Part shown: positions 1 through 5,431 of the stretch, piece by piece
How positions within the stretch are numbered: position 1 is the first letter of the stretch
How the letters are laid out: each line of letters opens with the position of its first letter
Assembly: GCA_003484585.1 (NCBI GenBank)
Contig: DNBZ01000303.1
Coordinates: 1-5,971, forward strand
Origin: Bacteroidota bacterium
Lineage (GTDB): Bacteria > Bacteroidota > Bacteroidia > NS11-12g > UBA9320
Direction of reading: 5' to 3'
DNA length: 5,971 bases
The notes under the pieces: model-generated
What the model was told of the DNA's origin: nothing
The model's database searches: none
What the model saw: the letters and a program-made list of their open reading frames with translations, nothing else
Position numbers and translations under genes: made by a program

Positions 1-11
1 TCCCCCTTAAT

Positions 12-98
12 ATGACACTATCTAAATATATGATGATAGCCTGCGTGTGTATAGCCTTGCAATCTTGCGGTCAAAAAAAAGGAACTAAGGTGTCCTGA
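12..98 (+). CDS. Possible small lipoprotein, 28 aa, perhaps frameshifted
   Basis: An ATG at 12 opens a 28-codon frame ending in TGA at 96-98. The protein begins MTLSKYMM, runs through a short hydrophobic stretch (IACVCIAL) and reaches a lipobox-like LQSC at residues 16-19, followed by GQKK. This is the usual look of a Bacteroidota lipoprotein signal, with Cys19 as the predicted lipidated residue. It would be exported and anchored in a membrane; no function can be given. The oddity is a run of eight A (73-80) straight after the lipobox codons. Dropping one A joins the signal to a second open frame, beginning ELRCPEIIL and ending in TAA at 148-150, for 45 aa in total. That end lies just before the terminator hairpin. 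The ORF may therefore be a broken gene, a slippage-controlled gene or a sequencing error. The upstream region is outside the window, so the start is unconfirmed. A chance ORF is possible. Confidence 0.4.
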   Translation: MTLSKYMMIACVCIALQSCGQKKGTKVS

Positions 99-148
99 GA
101 TTATACTATCTAAGGAACAGCAAGAAATACTAGTGGTTATTCGACATT

Positions 149-185
149 AAAAAAGGGTCATTAGCTAAGCGAATGACCCTTTTTT
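149..185. terminator. Bidirectional intrinsic terminator
   Basis: GGGTCATT (155-162) and AATGACCC (172-179) form a perfect 8-bp stem with a 9-base loop. The stem is flanked by six A (149-154) and six T (180-185), which can extend the pairing to 14 bp. Because the A and T tracts mirror each other, the structure gives a stem followed by a U-run on both strands. It can end the leftward transcript of the S46 peptidase (stop at 203) and any rightward transcript from the small lipoprotein ORF. Confidence 0.93.
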
Positions 186-202
186 CTTTTATTATTAAGC
201 TA

Positions 203-2392
203 TTATCTAGCTAGTGTCATTTCATCTACAATGTGCTTAGCACCTGCTAGCTTATCTATACACCAAAGTACATAGCGTATATCTACAGAGATAGTACGTT
301 GCAGCTCTGGCTCAAAAGCGATATCGCCACTCATAGCTTCCCAGTTACCGTCAAAAGCCAAACCGATAAGCTCTCCATTACCATTGATTACAGGGCTACC
401 TGAGTTGCCTCCTGTTATATCATTATTACTTAAGAAACATACTCTTAAGTCTTCTCCTTCTTTAGCATAGTCACCGTAGTCGCGAGCCATTGCTTTTTCT
501 AGATATCCGTCTGGCAAATCAAACTCGTGATCACCTGGCTGGTACTTTTCTAAAACCCCTGCCATAGTAGTATAGTGCTTATATTTCACTGCATCTGCAG
601 GTGAATAGTCTAACACTTGACCATAACTGAAACGCATACTGCTGTTTGCATTTGGAGCAAAAGCTTTGTTTGGATGCATCTCAAAAAGAGCTGCTTTATA
701 TAGTCTATCTGCTTTATCTCTTTTTTCACCAGCCTCTCCAAACATTGCTTGAATCTCGCCTAGGTAATAATCCAGCATTATCCCAGAAAACTTAACCCCA
801 CAATCTTTCTTTAGCTTCTTAGCACTCGGTTTGTTTAAGAATGCTTCTGCTTTTAACTTATCTACCAAAAGTGAGTTTTCGAAAATTTCATCGGCCATTT
901 TCTTGGTATTTCCTTTGAACTTAGCTAGCATCTTATTGAAATCTGCAGGACGTAGATCCGCAGGAATATCATTCACATAAAAATTAAGCATAGCCTCAGT
1001 TACATCCCTATCTATAGGCTTATAGTAGTCCTTGAAATTACCATCCGTACTCGCCTTTAAGCTAGCTATAGTTCCGTCGATCTGTTCTTGGAACTTCGCT
1101 TTTTTCTCTTTGTCTTTTTCCTCACCCATAGCCTCGTATAGACCCTGGAGTCTGCTATAGCCAAAACCATACTTGGTAAACTCTATACCGTATATAGCTT
1201 CCATCCAATAAGTCTTTGCAAGTATCTTCTCATCATACACCTTATAGGCTTCTTGGTACATCTTTATCACATTGCCATACTTGGCCTTGCGAGCTGCATC
1301 ACCGCTATTTACCCATCTAGTAAATTCCTCTTCTTCAGCTCTTTTCTTTCCTTCTATATCTAGTCTTTTCAAGCCTCTAGTTTGCCCCATAAAGTATTTC
1401 CAATAGTTGGCTACTTGTGCGTGCTTAGAAGAGTACATCAAATCAACAGCCTCATCTTGTACTTGGTATTTTTCATATGCATCTAGTTTAGCTCTTCTTA
1501 TTTTCACACGAGCTGGTTGGTCTAGATCTGTGGCATTTTTTACTCCATAAGAAGAAAGATATCTATCTGTAGATCCTGGAAAACCCCAGATCATAGCAAA
1601 ATCTCCTTGCTCTACGCCTTTCATACTTACAGGTAAATGATGCTTAGGTGTATAAGGTACATTATCCTCAGAAAATTCTTTGGTTGCTTTGTTATTTTTG
1701 CTCGCATAAACTCTGAACATAGAGAAATCACCTGTATGACGGGGCCACATCCAATTATCTGTGTCACCACCATATTTACCCACACTCTCTGGAGGAGTAC
1801 CTACTAGTCTTACATCTCCAAATGTTTCGTACACATACGCAAAGTATCTATTACCACTAAACATTTCTTTGATGTCTACATCATAAGCTCCATCATTAGA
1901 AAAATCTTTTTTCAGTGCAGAAGAATGCTCACCTATTAACGTTTTTCTCATTACATCATTCGTATTATCATCTATGCCTTCTAGCACATCATCTGTGATG
2001 TCTACTATCTTTACTAAAAAAGAAACACTGAAACCTGCTGATTTCTCATCTGCTTTAGTTTTAGCCCAAAAACCATTCTTTAGGTGATTGGCAGCGGTAG
2101 TACTTAGTGACTGGATAGCATCGTACCCACAGTGGTGATTAGTAAGTATGAGACCTTGATTACTGATAATCTCACCTGTACAAAAACCTCTACCTAGTCT
2201 TACTATGGCATCTTTCATACTGCTATTATTAACACTATAAATCTGCTCAGGAGTAAGTGTAAGACCGAGTCTCTGCATCTCCGAATAGTTATCTGTAAGC
2301 AATGCCGGAATCCACATTCCCTCATCTGCTTTGGCCAAAAAGCTACTAAAGACAGTAGCTAAACCTAAAATTAACGTGTAAATTTTTTTCAT
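203..2392 (-). CDS. dpp7: Family S46 dipeptidyl-peptidase, DPP7-type
   Basis: Serine exopeptidase that removes dipeptides from the N-terminus of peptides in the periplasm; members feed peptide-using Bacteroidota. The call starts at the ATG at 2390-2392 (729 aa). That start gives a clean signal peptide, MKKIYTLILG...SFLAKA, with cleavage after Ala22 and the family's DEGMW mature start. An ATG at 2431 would add 13 polar residues before the signal. Numbering from this start, the chymotrypsin-like triad is His87 (TNHHCG), Asp222 (TGDFSMF) and Ser664 (GGNSGSP). Residues matching the substrate N-terminus binders of DAP BII are Asn213-Trp214 (DNWMW), Asn329 (ANYW) and Asp681. The next residue, Gly682 (AFDGNW), marks DPP7/DAP BII-like preference for hydrophobic P1 residues; DPP11 has Arg there and cuts after Asp/Glu. 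A charged helical region (about 340-560) splits the catalytic fold. There is no type IX secretion tail. The leader is A-rich with no Shine-Dalgarno. Confidence 0.96.
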   Translation of the reverse strand: MKKIYTLILGLATVFSSFLAKADEGMWIPALLTDNYSEMQRLGLTLTPEQIYSVNNSSMKDAIVRLGRGFCTGEIISNQGLILTNHHCGYDAIQSLSTTAANHLKNGFWAKTKADEKSAGFSVSFLVKIVDITDDVLEGIDDNTNDVMRKTLIGEHSSALKKDFSNDGAYDVDIKEMFSGNRYFAYVYETFGDVRLVGTPPESVGKYGGDTDNWMWPRHTGDFSMFRVYASKNNKATKEFSEDNVPYTPKHHLPVSMKGVEQGDFAMIWGFPGSTDRYLSSYGVKNATDLDQPARVKIRRAKLDAYEKYQVQDEAVDLMYSSKHAQVANYWKYFMGQTRGLKRLDIEGKKRAEEEEFTRWVNSGDAARKAKYGNVIKMYQEAYKVYDEKILAKTYWMEAIYGIEFTKYGFGYSRLQGLYEAMGEEKDKEKKAKFQEQIDGTIASLKASTDGNFKDYYKPIDRDVTEAMLNFYVNDIPADLRPADFNKMLAKFKGNTKKMADEIFENSLLVDKLKAEAFLNKPSAKKLKKDCGVKFSGIMLDYYLGEIQAMFGEAGEKRDKADRLYKAALFEMHPNKAFAPNANSSMRFSYGQVLDYSPADAVKYKHYTTMAGVLEKYQPGDHEFDLPDGYLEKAMARDYGDYAKEGEDLRVCFLSNNDITGGNSGSPVINGNGELIGLAFDGNWEAMSGDIAFEPELQRTISVDIRYVLWCIDKLAGAKHIVDEMTLAR

Positions 2393-2428
2393 TTTTGTTT
2401 TAATGTGCCACAAATCTCTAATTTTTGA

Positions 2429-2460
2429 CAAATTATCCTACTCTAATCTGATAAAAACAC
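2429..2460 (-). promoter_or_regulatory. Weak candidate promoter for the S46 peptidase
   Basis: Read leftward, ATAATTTG (2436-2429) resembles the Bacteroidota -7 element TAnnTTTG but has one base less between TA and TTTG. A T-rich TGTTTTT (2459-2453) lies about 16 bases upstream, where a -33 element is expected. Transcription would start near 2424, leaving about 30 bases of leader before the ATG at 2392 and excluding the alternative ATG at 2431. The match is imperfect, so the gene may instead be co-transcribed from the membrane protein gene 86 bases upstream. Confidence 0.25.
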
Positions 2461-2478
2461 AGTCTAAATAGACGCCCG

Positions 2479-3804
2479 CTAAGGGATAATGGGATAAAGG
2501 AAGATATCCTTGTAGTTCTGCCAGGTCATTTGCTCGTAGTGTAAAATGCCTTTTCTGTATTGATACTGCTGCAAAACATTATTGAAAATGAAGAGACAAG
2601 CTATGGTAACTACGACCTTGATCCAGCCTCCTTTTAACTTATTTAGAAAAATAGCTAGCGGTATACTAAAGAACAAAAGATACTCGATAAAAACCCGTGT
2701 ACCCCACGTACCGCCGTACCACCACATATGCCAGCTAGAGAATACATAGGTTATGAATAAGAAAGTACCTAGCCACCACAGAGGTTGAAACTTATTGACC
2801 TTATACCAAGTCACTAAACCAAAGATACTAAAGATAAATAGAGGTGCATACACAAAGAATCCTTTGCGAATACTAAAGAGAAAATCTAAGATATGCGGTT
2901 GCATAAAAAAAAACTTTTCGTGGCTGTAGGCATAGATATACCATTGGTCTATCTGTGCTTTGTACATGATAAGCTGCAGTGACACCACTGCAAAAAATGC
3001 AAGCAGCGATGCCAAGAGAACTCTTGCCTTAAATATATGTTTCTTACAGAAAGCAACAAATGCCTTGAATGAAACAAAAAACATTGGCAAGAATAAGATT
3101 ACCAATATATTGACAGGGCGTATGAGTGTTACAAATCCCAATAAAAAGCCTAATAATAATGCCAATCTGGTGCTAGGTTTTGACTTAAATACCAAGACAA
3201 AATAAATGAGCATAGCTATGATGCCTGCCGAATAAGGGTGAGAAAGTGATGACTCCCAGCAGGTATAGTAAAACCAGTTACTCCCAAAATATGCTCCTAG
3301 AATTACCAAAACTTTAACCCAATGCTTTATTCCATAGATATCCAGAATTTTTCCAAAGAAAATAAGTGCCAGCATAGAATAGAAAATAGCTGCTAACACT
3401 ATGGCTCCGTGATATATCGCTGTATATCCATCAGCATCCCACCCCATCCCCTTACTAATACCGTGAGCTCCAAAAAAGAAGGGTGAATAAGCTATAGATG
3501 TGCCCAAGTAGTACTTGGTATATACTCGCTCCTGGTCTAGCTTATACCTGTAGTCGGTGTACATAGTCTCAGGATGTTTTTGCTTCTCTATAGTTTGGTT
3601 AAAGCCAAAAGACAAATCATCATAAATAAACAAGGCCGGTAAGTATGCGTAGTATCCCTTGCCATCGGATACTACGGTATTGTACTTTTGCCCGGGATCC
3701 ATAAACTTGTAAACTATAGCAAAAGTGAGCGAAACCCCAAACGCCAAAAAAACCCAGAAATAGAAGTTGAGTGCTAGTCGCTTTAAGTTACTTATGATAT
3801 GCAT
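2479..3804 (-). CDS. Polytopic membrane protein, predicted GT-C type glycosyltransferase
   Basis: A 441-aa integral membrane protein with about ten or eleven hydrophobic segments: roughly 13-32, 130-152, 160-180, 190-207, 212-228, 231-249, 260-281, 313-333, 341-357, 371-388 and 396-412. A long non-cytoplasmic loop (about 33-125) follows the first segment and carries VVSDGKGYYAYLPAL (44-58). An acidic residue in this first loop (here Asp47) is where GT-C transferases of the PMT/ArnT type keep their catalytic aspartate. Other conserved-looking points are ESSLSHP (184-190), IRPVN (228-232) and a Trp-rich WHMWWYGG followed by GTRVFIE (358-374). These transferases use a polyprenyl-phosphate sugar donor to modify lipids or proteins on the outer face of the inner membrane. 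Donor and acceptor cannot be read here. No polysaccharide cluster surrounds it. It precedes the S46 peptidase by 86 bases on the same strand. The family call rests on topology and motifs, so a general membrane protein remains possible. Confidence 0.75.
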   Translation of the reverse strand: MHIISNLKRLALNFYFWVFLAFGVSLTFAIVYKFMDPGQKYNTVVSDGKGYYAYLPALFIYDDLSFGFNQTIEKQKHPETMYTDYRYKLDQERVYTKYYLGTSIAYSPFFFGAHGISKGMGWDADGYTAIYHGAIVLAAIFYSMLALIFFGKILDIYGIKHWVKVLVILGAYFGSNWFYYTCWESSLSHPYSAGIIAMLIYFVLVFKSKPSTRLALLLGFLLGFVTLIRPVNILVILFLPMFFVSFKAFVAFCKKHIFKARVLLASLLAFFAVVSLQLIMYKAQIDQWYIYAYSHEKFFFMQPHILDFLFSIRKGFFVYAPLFIFSIFGLVTWYKVNKFQPLWWLGTFLFITYVFSSWHMWWYGGTWGTRVFIEYLLFFSIPLAIFLNKLKGGWIKVVVTIACLFIFNNVLQQYQYRKGILHYEQMTWQNYKDIFLYPIIP

Positions 3805-3825
3805 CTGGTTGCGACAATATTCGGG

Positions 3826-3858
3826 GTATTAAATGGTAATACAAAAGACTAAATTTAG
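3826..3858. promoter_or_regulatory. Two small dyads in the divergent promoter region, possible operators
   Basis: GTATTA (3826-3831) and TAATAC (3837-3842) form an inverted repeat with a 5-base spacer. CTAAATTTAG (3849-3858) is a perfect 10-bp palindrome. Both lie between the divergent starts at 3804 and 3885, upstream of the -7 motif for the rightward gene, where a regulator could act. In AT-rich DNA dyads this short also arise by chance, and no known regulator site is recognised. Confidence 0.25.
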
Positions 3859-3871
3859 ACTTTTACTTCCT

Positions 3872-3879
3872 TACATTTG
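3872..3879 (+). promoter_or_regulatory. Bacteroidota -7 promoter element for the PLP enzyme gene
   Basis: TACATTTG is an exact match to the TAnnTTTG -7 consensus used by the primary sigma factor of Bacteroidota. It ends only five bases before the ATG at 3885, so transcription would start at or next to the start codon and the message would be leaderless or nearly so. No clear TTTG/TTG -33 element is seen at the expected distance; the region there is AT-rich. A chance match is possible. Confidence 0.5.
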
Positions 3880-3884
3880 CCGCA

Positions 3885-5249
3885 ATGTATTACAACGACA
3901 TACTAGAAACCATAGGAAACACTCCTCTTGTAAAACTAAATAAGACCGTAGAAAGCCTCCCTTGCTTAGTATTAGCTAAGGTAGAAACTACCAACCCTGG
4001 CAACTCGGTAAAAGACCGTATGGCCCTTAAAATGGTTCTAGATGCTGAAGCAGATGGCAGACTAAAACCAGGAGGAACTATAGTAGAAGGCACAAGTGGT
4101 AATACAGGAATGGGCCTTGCTATAGTCGGAGTAATAAAAGGATATAAATGCATATTCGTAACTACGGATAAGCAGAGTAAAGAGAAAGTAGATGCCCTAA
4201 AGGCAGTAGGTGCAGAGGTAATCGTATGTCCAACAGATGTAGACCCTAAAGATGCTCGCTCTTACTACTCTGTATCTAAAAGACTAGGTGATGAAATACC
4301 TAATGCGTGGTACGTAAACCAATATGATAACCCAAGTAATTCTCTGGCACATTACGAAAGTACTGGCCCAGAGATATGGGAACAGACAGAAGGTAAAATA
4401 ACACACTTCGTTGTAGGTGTAGGTACAGGAGGCACTATAAGTGGTGTAGGCAGATACTTAAAAGAAAAAAATCCGGACATCCAGTGCTGGGGAATAGATA
4501 CCTACGGATCTATCTTCAAAAAAATGCACGAAACGGGCGAGTTTGATGAGAAAGAAATCTACCCGTATATCACAGAAGGAATAGGTGAAGATATTTTGCC
4601 TGAGAATGTCAACTTTGATATGATAGATCACTTCGAAAAAGTGACTGACAAAGACGGACTACTATGGCAAAGAAAACTAGCAAGAGAAGAAGGAATACTA
4701 GTAGGGAATAGTGCAGGAAGTGCAGTAAAAGGAATCCTACAATGTGCTCATATGCTCAAGCCTACGGATGTAGTAGTAGTACTATTCCACGATCACGCTA
4801 CTCGCTATATGGGTAAGGCTTTTAATGATGAATGGATGAAAGAACGTGGTTTCTTAGACAGCACACCCAAAACTGCTGAAGACATGATTTCTAGCCACAG
4901 TCACTTGCCTATGCTTACAGTCACTGATACAGACTACGTGAAAGTAGCCTTTGACTTAATGGAGAAACACCAAATCTCGCAACTACCCGTGGTAAACGCT
5001 GAGGGAGAGTTTGTAGGATCTATAAACGATCATCATTTACTTTCTCAATTGCTTAAAAACTCTGCACTAGCAGAAAGTACAGTAACTGAGGTAATGCAAC
5101 CAAGCTTCCCAATGGTAGATGCTTCTACACCGGTAGATCAAGTATCTGTTCTCATCAACAAAGACAACCCCACAGTACTCGTAAAAGAACTCAGCGGCAC
5201 CATTCATATCTTGACGAAGTATGATTTGATAGGGGCTTTGTGTGGTTAG
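3885..5249 (+). CDS. PLP-dependent cysteine synthase/cystathionine beta-synthase with C-terminal CBS pair
   Basis: Cytoplasmic fold-type II PLP enzyme of 454 aa that makes cystathionine from serine and homocysteine, or cysteine from (O-acetyl)serine and sulfide. The start is fixed by MYYNDILETIGNTPLVKL, the normal family N-terminus. Lys43 in NPGNSVKDR is the PLP Schiff-base lysine. EGTSGNTG (68-75) is the substrate-binding loop, GTGGT (180-184) cups the PLP phosphate, and Ser276 in GNSAGS faces the pyridine nitrogen. Residues about 336-392 and 396-454 form two CBS domains (LPMLTVTD...ISQLPVV and VTEVMQPSFPMV), a Bateman module that typically binds adenosine ligands and tunes activity. This layout matches cystathionine beta-synthase more than plain CysK/CysM, which lack the CBS pair. 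The N-terminal heme domain of animal enzymes is absent. The exact reaction cannot be settled from sequence. It is transcribed alone, divergent from the membrane protein gene and convergent with the aldolase gene. Confidence 0.93.
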   Translation: MYYNDILETIGNTPLVKLNKTVESLPCLVLAKVETTNPGNSVKDRMALKMVLDAEADGRLKPGGTIVEGTSGNTGMGLAIVGVIKGYKCIFVTTDKQSKEKVDALKAVGAEVIVCPTDVDPKDARSYYSVSKRLGDEIPNAWYVNQYDNPSNSLAHYESTGPEIWEQTEGKITHFVVGVGTGGTISGVGRYLKEKNPDIQCWGIDTYGSIFKKMHETGEFDEKEIYPYITEGIGEDILPENVNFDMIDHFEKVTDKDGLLWQRKLAREEGILVGNSAGSAVKGILQCAHMLKPTDVVVVLFHDHATRYMGKAFNDEWMKERGFLDSTPKTAEDMISSHSHLPMLTVTDTDYVKVAFDLMEKHQISQLPVVNAEGEFVGSINDHHLLSQLLKNSALAESTVTEVMQPSFPMVDASTPVDQVSVLINKDNPTVLVKELSGTIHILTKYDLIGALCG

Positions 5250-5314
5250 GGATTATAAATATTTTAGCTGAATTTCTATAAGAGTTTTGATACTGTGTAA
5301 TAGATAAGGTCATG

Positions 5315-5341
5315 AAAAAAGCCCTCCGCATAGCGAAAGAC
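5315..5341 (-). terminator. Intrinsic terminator of the aldolase gene (leftward only)
   Basis: In the leftward transcript GUCUUUCGC (from 5341) pairs with GCGGAGGGC (to 5321) around a UAU loop. This makes a 9-bp stem with three G-U wobbles, followed directly by six U (5320-5315). It sits about 90 bases past the aldolase stop at 5432. On the other strand the wobbles become C-A mismatches, so it should not work well for the rightward PLP enzyme gene. No separate terminator for that gene is evident in 5250-5310. Confidence 0.75.
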
Positions 5342-5362
5342 TTTAATATCAGATTTATACTT

Positions 5363-5380
5363 ATAACGAATTTACGTTAT
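5363..5380. repeat. Inverted repeat in the aldolase 3' untranslated region
   Basis: ATAACG (5363-5368) and CGTTAT (5375-5380) form a perfect 6-bp inverted repeat around AATTTA. There is no adjacent U-run on either strand, so it is not an intrinsic terminator. It could be a stabilising stem in the 3' untranslated region or a chance dyad. Confidence 0.4.
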
Positions 5381-5431
5381 TCACTCTTCGGTAGATTACG
5401 CTTATGGCGGAATACTCAGAGAGACAACTGA

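Noticed and set aside
2462..2473. GTCTA-AA-TAGAC as a terminator of the membrane protein gene
   Set aside because: The stem is only 4-5 bp with a very short loop, and the T-run after it on the leftward strand is offset. It is kept only as a possible dyad.
2960..3205. 81-codon ORF on the + strand
   Set aside because: It lies wholly inside the membrane protein gene on the other strand and has low-complexity Asn/Lys-rich content, as expected for the complement of transmembrane codons.
3805..3830. Promoter for the membrane protein gene (leftward TTTTG and AATATTG about 20 bases apart)
   Set aside because: The downstream element matches TAnnTTTG poorly; too weak to list as a feature.
3890..4153. 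87-codon ORF on the - strand
   Set aside because: It is opposite the strongly conserved PLP-binding region of the synthase gene and shows no recognisable motif.
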